Source: Stratiolaelaps scimitus (taxonomy: Eukaryota > Arthropoda > Arachnida > Mesostigmata > Laelapidae). From it: a stretch of 64,000 nt of DNA. The stretch is taken from NCBI GenBank assembly GCA_019614645.1, contig JABWDB010000005.1, positions 5,860,001 to 5,924,000 of the forward strand. The letters are read 5' to 3'. Shown piece after piece: positions 1-10,436 of the stretch. Position numbers and translations under genes: made by a program. The notes beneath the pieces are model-generated. The model worked only from the letters and a program-made list of their open reading frames with translations, ran no database searches and was not told the DNA's origin. The first letter of the stretch is position 1. Each line of letters begins with the position of its first letter.

Positions 1-1578
1 GAACGTTCCAGGGACAATCGCATCTCGAACAGGCTTCAGCTTTGCCAACTGGAACGCCATATTGAGGGCGGACTGTATGTTAGCTGAAGGACCTCCAAAC
101 ATCGCGGCTTTGCCTTTGAAGTTCGGCGTCCAAATAGTGTTTCGTACCTCTATGAGATTTCTGATGATCTGACCGTAGACATGTCGGCTGTTTTCCAATG
201 GCAGCCCGGTCCTAAACTGGGAGCTACCGGCTTCACTTGAATTCTGCCTCCACATTTGGTCTTGTCCAGGCGTGCTCCTCATCGACGCGCCAGCTTCTAA
301 AATCAGATCTACGTCTCGTTGAACGATACTCCAGGGTTGAGGATCGAATACTTTTAGAATGAAATCTTCATACGCAGCTGCTTCATCTGAGCCCGTGGCT
401 ATTTGTACCCCGTGAAGCCGGACTATGGTCGGGCTATCCGTGTTGATTTCGAGTTTCCATCCCGATGCCGTAACGGCCATGTTGACTTGCAGCATAACAA
501 ACTCGACGCGGGATCGATTAAGTGGAGGCCGAACCTTCTTCAGCTGTGTTCGAAGATCATTAAGCCTTGAAAGATGGACTTCGAAGCCTGTAGGTAGATT
601 GCCCTCCCATCTAGGGCTTTTTCGACCCGGACCCTCGTCCAATGATGTTGACTCCATATGCCTATTGAGCTCATCTGACTTTCTACGCTCACCTATTGCG
701 CTCGACTTGACGAACCCTAGGCCTGCGGCGTAATCTTTCTTCTTCGCGCCGAACTGGAACGCGTTAGGTTTCGAACTGGAACCGGCAGCCGAAGCATTAA
801 TGTCTTCCACTGATGGGTCCTTATTTCCGAATACAAATCCTCCCGCAGGATTACGGTTACCGAGCCCGTCTTTGAAGGGGACACCGAACTGAAAGTCGCC
901 CTCGGACTGTTGCTGTTGCGGCGTCGACTTCACGAAGCCCAACTTCTTCTCATAATCTCCCTTACCAAACACAAATTTTCCTGACGCCGAAGCTGTGTCG
1001 TTGGCGGGTCCACCACCTTGATCCGCGGCGCTGCTTTTCTTCAGACCTCTTTGTGGTTCTGAGATAAGTTCTGATGTGCCGGCAAAACCAAAACCTAGTC
1101 TTGGCCGTCTGTCCTCTTCATCATCTTCATCGCTGCCGTTTGGACACTGTGAGGTGTTGGGCCCTTTCACTGAGATCTGAGCCTTGCCCGGCTCCTGCAT
1201 TGTTCCATCTACTTCATCCCCATCAATATTCTGCTCTTCGCTATCATCTTCGTCGTCATCCTCGACGTCCAAAGCCGACGTTGCTCCACAACTGCCTGGC
1301 GGCGCGGCCTTGATGAAGTTGATCTTCGCGAACGGGAGACGCTTAGATTTCGGTTTCTCCTCAACGAGCCCCACGGACATCCGGGCGACCTCATCCATAA
1401 CACGGGCTGGATACGAACATCCCAGGACCTGCACATTCTGGAAACACTGTGCAAGAGCAAAGAGACGTGGACGTCGCCCCGGCGCATAATCATCCCAGTT
1501 ACGTTGAAGAAAAGCCCGTCGTAACGTCCACTGTTCCTCCGGCTCGTAGGCTTCCCGATAGCTTTCCAAGACGTCCAT
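1..1578 (-). CDS. XTBD (XRN2-binding) domain protein, NKRF/CDKN2AIP-like, C-terminus outside window
   Basis: An open frame of 526 codons runs from ATG (1578-1576) to the left edge without a stop. Residues about 8-90 match the XTBD fold: EQWTLRRAFLQRN at 15-27, then LGCSYPARVMDEV at 52-64, the W..RR.FL / LGC.YP..VM signature of CDKN2AIP and NKRF. In that family the XTBD binds the 5'-3' exoribonuclease XRN2 in the nucleus or nucleolus. Acidic patches follow (about 100-125 and 147-155), then four FG motifs (FVFG 202-205, FQFG 229-232, FVFG 248-251, FQFG 274-277). From about 329 there is an alpha/beta stretch that could be a dsRBD-like fold. An acceptor TTTTTTTTTCAG ends exactly at 1579, so the ATG opens an exon and the 5'UTR lies in an upstream exon. 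No G-patch or R3H is seen before the edge, so NKRF versus CDKN2AIP is undecided. Confidence 0.85.
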   Translation of the reverse strand, partial: MDVLESYREAYEPEEQWTLRRAFLQRNWDDYAPGRRPRLFALAQCFQNVQVLGCSYPARVMDEVARMSVGLVEEKPKSKRLPFAKINFIKAAPPGSCGATSALDVEDDDEDDSEEQNIDGDEVDGTMQEPGKAQISVKGPNTSQCPNGSDEDDEEDRRPRLGFGFAGTSELISEPQRGLKKSSAADQGGGPANDTASASGKFVFGKGDYEKKLGFVKSTPQQQQSEGDFQFGVPFKDGLGNRNPAGGFVFGNKDPSVEDINASAAGSSSKPNAFQFGAKKKDYAAGLGFVKSSAIGERRKSDELNRHMESTSLDEGPGRKSPRWEGNLPTGFEVHLSRLNDLRTQLKKVRPPLNRSRVEFVMLQVNMAVTASGWKLEINTDSPTIVRLHGVQIATGSDEAAAYEDFILKVFDPQPWSIVQRDVDLILEAGASMRSTPGQDQMWRQNSSEAGSSQFRTGLPLENSRHVYGQIIRNLIEVRNTIWTPNFKGKAAMFGGPSANIQSALNMAFQLAKLKPVRDAIVPGTF

Positions 1579-3471
1579 CTGAAAAAAAAACAAGCTATAA
1601 AAAGTCGCCGTTCTCAAAAACTCATACAGCCGTCCAAACCACCGCGGCAACATAATTGACGGCGAGAACTCGCCGTTCTCCGCCCTGCGAGCTACGTACG
1701 GAATTCTACGAATGTATTAAGTGTACAGTTGTTTTCGGTCCTATGGTGTGTGAGAGATTGGGTTTCTTGTTTCACATGCACGGACACCTAGTCAGAAACC
1801 CAGACCACGATAACTTCTCATACTCCACCCCTCCCCAAAACACAGGACTCTTGAATGCGAGGTCTGACTTCATCGTTATTCACCTGTTCATAAAAATGTG
1901 TTGTGATAATGATAATAATTACATGAATACTAATACCGTGTGGCGCACACTTGATCGTACAATGTATCATGAAATGCGTGCTCCTGATACACGAAGGGTT
2001 TGGTCCATTAAATGTTAACAAATGCAATAATAATAATTAGATGAATATGAACCATTGTGTGATACCTCGAGAGAGAGCTGCCACAAAGAGCTAATTCAGC
2101 TGACGATTACGCCACAGGCATATACGAGATACAGACTGAATATACAGGATGTCTTTTATATATCGACGAGTAAGCGCAAACATTGACCGGAGGCTTTTGG
2201 AAACTCGGGCGAATCTTTCCTATCAGCTTACCGAGGGAGGCATCCTGAGCTCGGGTCGTCCTTCTCGTCACGTACACTAACAGTAAGTCGAGATCCTCTC
2301 AGATAACAATTTCACAATACGAAGTCACCAGTAATTTAAACAGCTATCTCTTTTCGTGACGTTTCGTTGTTGATAATTTCGGAAACTCGTATAAACAACA
2401 TGCATGGAATGTTTTGCTTTCAAGGCTCCTTCTCGCCGAAGCTGTGAGTGCCAGTGCCATAGAGTAGCTGCTAGTAATTGGCGGATCTTGGAATTGGCGG
2501 GATTCATTGTGACCCGCGCGATCAAGGGTGAGTGAAGTAGATAGCTGCTAAGGAAGGACCTATCGGAAATCATTTTGGCTATACAATGGATCCACATACG
2601 AGTGTATTAGGCAGCTCAGAGTGCTTGGCTAAAAATCGATCCAATCGATTGTACAATGAAAGAAGACAACTGTATGATATTGAGAGGAATATTGTGAGTT
2701 ATACAACAGAGATATATATATATATATATATACAGTCAGAGATGGCCGAGAGGGCCAGATGTCGAGGTGGTCAACAAAACATTCACATGTCAAGTGTTCC
2801 TTTCGTGTTTACTAATAATTGTTTTTCGAGCTGACCCTCAGCTGTTCCCCTATGTGACAGGCCTCAGCTCTTAACCTTTCAGGTATTACTATGAGGTTTA
2901 CTAACACGGTCATTCAAACCTACCTAGTGAAGATCACATGTGCTAGCTGTTGCACTTGCAACTAGTGGCTGACTCTTTCTCGCTGTGTATACACTTGGGC
3001 GTCCGTCTCTTGTGATCCGTGTGAATTATTTCTTAACTATGGAAGGTCTGTAATGGGTGCCAACCTTTCGGGTGTCGATCTCGAAGCAGTGCAGTAATGA
3101 TTAGGTGGCCTGATCCACAATGCGGATTGACCAGGTATGGAGGAAGTCTTGGATCAAACGTCAAAAGCTCGTTGATTTGGTTCTTAGGGAGAAAGAGAGA
3201 CGGTCAGCCGATAGCTCTGCAACTCTGTATCTCCGGTTACCTTACCACGGTTAAACCCTTACCCACATTCACTTTTTACAGATATTCCCAAATCTCCTGA
3301 AAGAAGAGGGCACGGCAAGCTTGCCGCATCAAATGACACTGAGTCATGGGCCCGCGCTCTGCGTGGTGCATCTTCATCCGAAACTTTCATAAGGCACACT
3401 TGATTCGGGTGAATGAACTCCAGTTTTCAGTGCCACCTACCTTCGGACCTCGATCTCTCGGGGTACTTACT
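1579..3471 (-). other. Probable 5' intron of the XTBD gene
   Basis: No coding sequence is recognised here. The acceptor (poly-T then CAG at 1581-1579) is clear. A strong minus-strand donor, AGCAGA|GTAAGTACC, lies at 3471/3470, and a second, CGAAG|GTAGGTG, about 30 bases further downstream on that strand, so an intron of about 1.9 kb is likely but not proven. The stretch holds a (TA)n microsatellite at 2712-2732 and a copy of the short shared block D near 2835-2870. Confidence 0.4.
2835..2872 (-). repeat. Shared block D, second copy
   Basis: The minus-strand GAGGCCTGTCACATAGGGG...AACAGCT is shared with 49750-49800. No B-box follows in this copy. It lies within the presumed XTBD intron. Confidence 0.35.
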
Positions 3472-4520
3472 CTGCTTGCTACTGCGGTCGTTTCGATCTC
3501 GTGGTCGACCTGCCACCGGCCGCCCGTTTTCGCTGACGCCATGGGTAAACATCAATTCATTCATTCGCTCGCTTAACGCGCAAGTCCGTCGTTCACTCGC
3601 GGGTCGAGTTAACAAGCTCTCGCGCTGTTGTGAACAGTCGGGGCCGTCGTTTGGCGAAGCTGGTGCGGTATGATAATGGCATTGTGGTGAAAACTGTAGT
3701 CAGCAGGTTTTGAGGTGAGTGCTATCTGTAGCTCATTGTCATTGTCCTCCTGCTGTGTCGTCACACTGATGTGAGTGATTCGTGGTTGTACAATAATTTT
3801 ACTGGTGTAAATGCTACCACCACCATTCGTCGTCGTGATACGTTCTCGGTAACCCTTCGACTTTTCGACTGCGTATGGGCGACTATCGGCAGCTCTGCTG
3901 CTGCTGCTGCTTTCTCCTAGCTGAAACGGTGCGTATTTTGTGTTCGCTGCGATGGACGGCGTTGGCGACACCCCTATGGGTATTCTATCGATCCAGTATG
4001 TGCCAGCTTTGTGACACCGAGAAGGAAACAGTTCTCGTATAGTTGTTGTACCCTGATGTGATGTTTACGTCTAGACAGTGAGTGAGAGAGCGAGAGAGAG
4101 AGATAGAGAGTTAGAGAACATCATCTATTTCTGTGATCCTCCTTCGTCTCGAGTCGGCGATTTTGTCCTTTACAAGATCGATCCCTATTCCTCTGTGCAC
4201 GAATCGCCTGGGACGGCGGGCTCGCTGGCCAGTTGTTTCTTGAGCGGACGTGTTGTTCTTGCCATTGTCGAATTGTCAAGTCGAGCAATGCGCGATAAGT
4301 TGCATGCCCCCCCCTGCATTCCAAACAACAGCCAGATGATCCATGGGCGAGGGGCTCAGGCTGTCTGACAGTACGTAACACCGTCGTCGTCGTTCCCTGG
4401 TGGTCGGCCCTCGAGGTGGTGTCGAGAGCTCCGTTGTTTAGCGAAGCGTTTTAGTCAGCGCGTTGTTAACGGCCGTTTTCTTGCTCGCTGGCAAGATCAC
4501 GCAAAACAGTAAGAGAGATT
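3440..4520. promoter_or_regulatory. Candidate bidirectional promoter / first-exon region
   Basis: This stretch is rich in GC and CpG compared with its flanks. It has a strong donor on the minus strand (AGCAGA|GTAAGTACC at 3471/3470) facing the XTBD exon. On the plus strand there are donors (TTTTGAG|GTGAGT at 3714/3715 and AACA|GTAAGA near 4510) facing the STMP1-like exon. The arrangement fits two head-to-head transcripts with non-coding first exons and a shared promoter. A (GA)n tract lies near 4080-4110. This is inference from splice signals and composition; no TATA box is evident. Confidence 0.35.
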
Positions 4521-7181
4521 TATTGTCTTTGCAGCATTCCCGTATAGCGGCATAATTTACCTGCGTTGTTGTGTTTGTTTTAAGTTGTAGTACTAGCGTG
4601 TAGTCACCCACAACAACAACAGCGCCTCATCGAATACCGTCGACCTCATCCGAAGGCAAAGACCCTGATTGTTGTGTCCCCTGTGTGTGCACACTATGCC
4701 GTTGATATTGGCCAACCTGCCTCAAGTTGGCTTCGATCGTGTACCGGTGGCTCTCAGCTGCTCAATAGGAATGCTGCCATAGATGTTGCCTTGGAGATTA
4801 GTGTCAGCCCTGAGTCGGACCTTGCTGCCAGGAACAAAGCGCGACCGTGAGCTATTGCTAACTGAGCTTGAGAGATATACGTTTGGCGGTCGGATAGCAC
4901 GTGGAAAGGTAGTCCGGTCTAATTTGCTTATTGAGCTGGTCACATAGTTCCGTGATGATATTGAACCATATATTTTCATTCTGCCTGAAGCTGTGTACGC
5001 CTGCTGACTCGGTTATCGACCTGCTTCTGTTACGCGGATATCTGACCTTCTACCTTAGGATCTTGCTTTCCTTCTCATAGCTTTACTATATTATATCATA
5101 TTCTAACGGAGCGATTTGCATCGAAGACAGATTGACAGGTCACCCTTGTTGAAATTCTCATGGTCGAAAATTAGCCGACATTTGCGTGCTTGCGCTCATC
5201 GCTATTTAATGACGATGAATCCACCGTCGCATAGTAGCGGCAGCATCACTAATCTCTGACGTCTCGCTTTGGCGGACCGAACGTCACCGTCGAAATTCGA
5301 ATGCCGTCCTCGGTGAACATCGCATCGAGTATGACCGTTGTAGAATACCCATGAGTCAGCGTCGAACTCGTCACTACCCGTACGCTTGGGTGGCGTCGCC
5401 CCTCCGAGGATGATCCTACGCTGACGTCATTGCGGGCTGACGTCGTCACACAGCGACGGTTGAGGCATCTTCTGGCTTCTGCTGCGTTCTGCATTGCCAG
5501 ACCCCCCCCCCCCTCTCTTTCTCTCTATCTGTACGTGATCCGGACAAAAGCTGATTGACTTCCATTAACAACAGTGTGTGGGCCGGGGAGACGATAGCAA
5601 GGAAGTGCTTCCACTCGGAGTGGTTGCCACGACGTAGGTATATCCTACTGATGTTATAATAATGGACTCCTCGCAGTTAGTGCGCTCAGTCGACCTATAG
5701 AGTCGGTCTGCTTGGGCTGGTGACGTAACGTACTTTTTTGAATAACAAGTATTAGCCAGTCGCCAAGCATAGTAACAAATAGGAGAGGCAACAAATCACG
5801 AAATTAAGGTTGACTCTGTGTTCGCTTGGGCGGCGTTGCGATGGAACCATCGTGATGGTAACAGAGATAAATACACTAGGGGGTACGGGGAGAGCTCTGG
5901 AGAAGCACGAGCAATTGGGAGATAACTGTACACTCGTGTCGATAAGTCTGCTCGATAGGAGAGTATTAAATATCTATAGTGCGACACTGCAAAATTAGTA
6001 TCGTATGAACTGTTTGTACAAATAATGAACGATTTCGTATCATATGGATACTGTTCTGTCTCAGTGGTACCCAACATGTTAATCCTTCGATGCGACTAGC
6101 CATCTGGTGACCTAAGAGGTAAACCGATTTTTATTCATATACTTAATTTAGCGTAATTCGAGGGTTAAATGACATTATAATACAGGATGCACAAGTGAAG
6201 ACCGTCTCTGAAATTCTAATTGTCAGTATGTATGTATTCCCCAAATAGTCAGTGGGTCCCAGTGAAAGTCGCTATCTGTTGAATTTATGAATGCTTGAGC
6301 GTTCACGCCTACGAGAGAGAGAGAGAGAGAGACACTGGCTGTTGATGTTACGCCCTGCTCTTATCATCAATCGCTCAGACGCTTGGGGAAGACATCTATT
6401 GTTGTTTATAGTTTGCACCCATTCCGAGGAGAGGGTATGCGAGGCAGAGACAGAGAAACATACACAGAGTAAAAATGTGTGTCGTCTTAGCAGTCTCATA
6501 GTCCGTGTCCATCCTAGTGTTAATGCATAGCAGTGAACGCTACGCGTTGATTCCACGTACCTGCGTAGAATCAAGAAGCGGAAGAATCTTCGTGATCACG
6601 GGATTCATAGTGGAGAAAACAAACACATACATTGAATGACATTGTAATGAATAACGTGCGCTAGCATTGAGGGATGTGCTTTTTGACTGGTCCCTCGTGC
6701 GCCAGGGCTGTTTCGTACTTATGGATTTTGTATAACAAAAACTCATATGGAATACTCATCTAATTACCCCCGAAAACTCGTGTATTTTCTAATTTAAATA
6801 TGTTTAGTTTTTACTCTCTCTCCCCCCCTCTCTCTCTATTAGCACGCTTCTGTTATAGGATAAATAGTTTCAGCATGGCTTGACTCTTTAATATTCCTTA
6901 GATGGCACTATCATATATCGCTCAACTGTTAACTCTATGTACCGTACAGTATTATCGATGTCCGTTGACAGATGAAAATAGACCTCTCGGTAACCTTTCA
7001 ATGGCTCGGGAAAGTTTGCCCAATGGGCATATGGAGGCGTTTTCAAGTGTGTACGCGTTCGTACAGCGTTACCTTATGATCTCCAGCAACTTTAACGATG
7101 TGCCATGCCACTGATGATCATGTTGCGAATTCGTCACTAAATTAAACAGTCTTTATTTTTGCGTTTCTTTGGTTATTTCAG
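4521..7181 (+). other. Probable 5'UTR intron of the STMP1-like gene, no coding signal
   Basis: The acceptor GGTTATTTCAG ends at 7181, nine bases before the STMP1-like ATG, so this stretch is most simply intron. It holds a run of 12 C (5502-5513), a (GA)n tract near 6314-6332 and pyrimidine-rich tracts near 6815-6840. ORFs here are short and unlike any family I know. Confidence 0.4.
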
Positions 7182-7190
7182 CGTCGCAAT

Positions 7191-7250
7191 ATGTTGAAGT
7201 TTCTCATCACGTTTGCACTGGGCACGTATACAGGGATCTATATCACGCAG
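7191..7250 (+). CDS. STMP1: STMP1-like mitochondrial micropeptide, coding exon 1
   Basis: The exon encodes 20 residues, MLKFLITFALGTYTGIYITQ, ending at a phase-0 donor CAG|GTAGGA. Joined to 8447-8530 it gives a 47-residue protein. The N-terminal half matches the STMP1 (C7orf73, DUF4535) pattern ML.FL..F.LG...G.Y..QNY..P, about the same length as the roughly 47-residue human protein. The family is a single-pass inner mitochondrial membrane micropeptide linked to respiratory chain assembly and mitochondrial dynamics. Residues 2-18 form the membrane segment, with a small-residue G11...G15 face. The start is fixed by the acceptor at 7181, which leaves only nine bases of leader in this exon; the rest of the 5'UTR must lie upstream. 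The gene is easily missed because each exon is far below usual ORF cut-offs. Confidence 0.85.
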
Positions 7251-8446
7251 GTAGGATCGTTGTACGATAGCACATTATGCTTCTCGGATCCTCAGACGAT
7301 GATTTATTTGTATGTCTCATAAATAGATACCCATTAATATATAGATTATAATCGTTCCGTTATATATCATTTAAGGACTATAATCAATGCGCGCTCTACG
7401 TTCTACGGATTCCAAACAAAGCAGGGTAGTGGGGGTGGGTCTTGACCTGATGGATATGACAGTAGTTTAGACAGAAATAGTTCGTGATCTATTAAAGATA
7501 TTATCTGTTACTGTGGTTACTAGCGAACAGAGCATGTCTATCTCGTTTGTCTAGCCGGCTTGAAGCCCATTGGCGAACTGGAACGATAGCAGTCTCGGTG
7601 TAGTTGGCACTTGTCAATGTCTGTGTACGATATGCCTCCAGTTCGCTCTGAATAACGCTGATTGCTGATAAACGGAAAAGTTCACGTGCTGCATTATCTG
7701 AGTCGAGTAGCGCAACATTCGTAGTCTCGAACAGAGATTCTGAACAGAGTTGAGTAATGTGACGACGGGCGCTTATAATCCGGTTTCGTGTTGAACCCAG
7801 CTTGAGAGCGGATGTCTTCCGAGTACAATTAAGCGATGCAGCGCAATACTAATTTCTTGCTCCATATCGATGTTATATTCGGACGTATTTGTACCGACCC
7901 GTGGACGCGTTGCCCAGACGACGCTTGACTGGGTGGTTGGTTATATATCACAGTGCTTCCGCATACAGTTGATAACTGGTGTCAACGGATCAATCACACA
8001 CGCCGCCCATCCTCGAACACGTCACTTTATCCCGTTTCAAATGCTCGACTCGATGCTGGGCAGCGAAATTCAGTAGCAATTTCTATAATGTATACATACT
8101 TTAATACCTATCTTCGCTGAGAATTCGACTGCTGCATACCGTTTCCCTAGAGGATTTATTTATCAGCCTTCAAATTTGTGCACAATCACTACTGTGTGAT
8201 TTGTGCACAATCACACTGCACTGGGGCATGCCATATCTGTTTGTGTCATCTGATATTGATGCGTGCTAGTGCGAGCTGCTGCTCACAACTCCTGGACAAA
8301 AAATGAAGCTAGCTAGGCGTAGGTAACATGACGCTGACGAAACCGCTTTCTTCGATTTAGATACAAAGTTTGAACCGCATTTAGGCTGCTCGTCTAGGGC
8401 ATGCAGTTGATGTCCCCTGATTCATTTTGCCTTGCCGTTTTCACAG
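7251..8446 (+). other. Intron of the STMP1-like gene
   Basis: A phase-0 intron with donor GTAGGA at 7251 and acceptor TTTTCACAG ending at 8446. Just upstream of the acceptor region it carries a perfect 16-bp direct repeat (8174-8189 and 8199-8214, core TTTGTGCACAATCAC). Nothing coding is recognised. Confidence 0.75.
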
Positions 8447-8530
8447 AACTACAACGTTCCGCGTGTCGACGAGCCCCAGGAGCTGTGGCGAAAGCTGAAA
8501 GAATATGCCGATAAGCATCGCAAGGACTAA
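8447..8530 (+). CDS. STMP1: STMP1-like mitochondrial micropeptide, coding exon 2 and stop
   Basis: The exon encodes residues 21-47, beginning NYNVPRVDEPQELWRKLKEY and ending in a lysine-rich tail with TAA at 8528-8530. The NY(N/D)(V/I)P start right after the membrane helix and the following basic amphipathic helix (about 30-45) are the hallmarks of STMP1; the insect/vertebrate forms also end in a short charged tail. The reading phase agrees with exon 1 (CAG|AAC). Downstream, AATAAA occurs at 9181-9186 and 9348-9353. Confidence 0.85.
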   Translation, partial: NYNVPRVDEPQELWRKLKEYADKHRKD

Positions 8531-9180
8531 GTGCAAAGTCAGCATCTTCGATTGGCGAGACTAGCCAGGGCAAGGGAGAGAGAGAGAGCTTGAAACGGCG
8601 GTCTGGAGCTGGGCAGTGACCCTGTCTCGTATCTGTCGAGGAGACACTTACGGTCGGGCGTCACCTACGCAGCCGGTATCCCGAAACTCGACTCCCACAC
8701 GCTTGTAACGGATCGAACACAAATTCAATTCGGCATTCATCAGCATCAGTTCACCACGACCACCATCGTCACTTTGTGAGGTGTGCACAGCTAAGAAACA
8801 TGGCACCTGACGTTATCTAGCATTTCAATAATCGACACAGGGGGCGACCGTATTGACTTCGACACCACTCTCTGTCGGGGAGATGGAAATCCGCTTTGGT
8901 CTCATCGAGCTCAGAGTGTGGTCACCATGTTGTTACGAACGTCTGTCGCGAACCCTCGTCTAATGCTTATATATATATACGATACAAGACGCCACTGGCC
9001 GAGTTCTGCTTAGAAGATGTTTGTCACCGTAGATGATTTTAATATTTTTTGTTGTTCTTATACAAAAGCGGTGGCAGTAGTAATTAGTAATAGCAATTAG
9101 TACACAGTACGATGTGTATAAATATATGCGGACGCTTGAAAGGCTGGAAACACTCGGAAGTCACCACAAAATGACGCTGT

Positions 9181-9353
9181 AATAAATGCTGATCGGTATC
9201 GATCTTTTCTCCCAAAATATTCCCAAGAGTGTGTTTGTTTAGTAATCTAATATAATAGTTTGTTAGCCTTCTGTAGACGTTCCACCGCGGGAGGCTGATG
9301 CCTGAGAGAGTGACGGGGGGAGTTTCTGATCTGCTGCCATTTCTTTAAATAAA
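9181..9353 (+). terminator. Candidate polyadenylation signals of the STMP1-like gene
   Basis: AATAAA occurs at 9181-9186 and again at 9348-9353, giving a 3'UTR of roughly 0.65 or 0.85 kb after the stop at 8530. Either would end the transcript before the tRNA-like repeat at 9465. The assignment rests on position only. Confidence 0.35.
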
Positions 9354-9464
9354 ATTTCACATTACAATCATAGATATCGTGTCTCGTTAGATATATTTCG
9401 GCGGATCTTCTCAATTTGCAAATGGGCGTGTGTGTGTGTATACGTGCGTAATGGAAGTAACGCT

Positions 9465-9595
9465 TTGCTGGCTAAGTCTGAACGCTGTGACTTGGACGGC
9501 CAAGTCGCAGGTTTGAGTCCCGCGACCTGGTGTCATATCGAACATTTTCAACGTTGTAAAAATCTGCCGTTCCATTAATAAACCATAAACTTCAT
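9465..9595 (+). mobile_element. tRNA-derived SINE-like repeat, family B copy 1
   Basis: A Pol III A-box-like TGGCTAAG starts at 9469 and a B-box GGTTTGAGTCC lies at 9510-9520, followed by CGCGACCTGGT. The 3' part reads CGTTGTAAA...CTGCCGTTCCATTAATAAACCATA. The B-box with its CGCGACCTGGT flank and the GTTCCATTAATAAACCA end recur in the minus-strand copy at 14405-14552. A third, shorter copy of the 3' end is at 24965-25005. Shared tail plus internal promoter is the usual SINE architecture. The body between B-box and tail is diverged, so the copies are old. Confidence 0.5.
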
Positions 9596-9599
9596 ATTA

Positions 9600-10436
9600 T
9601 ATTACACAATACATGGCACGATTCATATGTCTACTGCAAGTAAAATGAGGCTCGCAGCAAAGCAGATTTGCCGTGTAAGCACAACGAGACGAACGGAAAA
9701 ATTTGGCTAGGGAGCGGATTTCTTCTCGACCACTGCATTTCTCGGGTTCTCGTTAAGCTTTTCGATCGACCGAGTACGCATGTTGCCTAGTCAATGTATA
9801 CGTACCATAAACACAATTGATGCTCGTCATCAAAATCAATGGCGCTAAAATAGATTGCCACTACTAGAAAATGGGTAGACATCTTGTTGGATATGATCCG
9901 TGATAGGCCAACACGCCAGCTCAGCAACGGTTTTCATTTCTGTTGTGAGATAACGTGATGCGTATTCCTCCTCCCCTTCATTGACTGGTATGATATTCTG
10001 GCCGAGACCAATTCATGCACGTGCCTATCTGATACCCCGGTGACTTATATCCAGAAATGAGTGAATGTGTATGCAGACGATGTTCGCACGAAACTAAAAA
10101 CTGTCAAATTAAAAATTGGCTCGGCAATTGTCTGATTCGCTCGATATGTTCGGGTTCTGTATTTCTGTGCGGATTTGATTACAGGTGTGCGCGTGAGTCG
10201 GTTTCTGCTGCTGCTGCTGCTGCTGTTTCTGTCGACGTGTAAGGGAACGAAGCGTACCTCTCGAGCTACTGCTACTGACTACACTACGTCTCAAGGTTGG
10301 CGTTTGCGTGGAGCGCCTCTCAAGGCCGTTCGATCTGGTTCGCGGGGTTGCATCTAACGCTTGCTATTGTTCGCCCGGTGGAGAGGCGCCTGCCGCTGTC
10401 GGGTGAGCCGTCGGCGGTGAACGCGAGGCAAGTACG
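9600..10436. other. Intergenic DNA and 5' leader before the LRSAM1-like gene
   Basis: No coding sequence is recognised. A CTG triplet tract (about 10205-10225, CAG on the other strand) lies about 210 bases before the LRSAM1-like ATG and is probably in its leader or promoter. The stretch from about 10200 to 10436 is GC-richer than what precedes it. Confidence 0.3.

Noticed and set aside
700..980. FG motifs suggesting a nucleoporin (Nup50/Nup153 type) or RanBP3
   Set aside because: The N-terminal XTBD signature is much stronger than four FG motifs, and no Ran-binding domain is visible in the frame.
10109..10357. Poly-Gln/poly-Leu ORFs upstream of the LRSAM1-like gene
   Set aside because: They are read-through of a CTG triplet tract in different frames.
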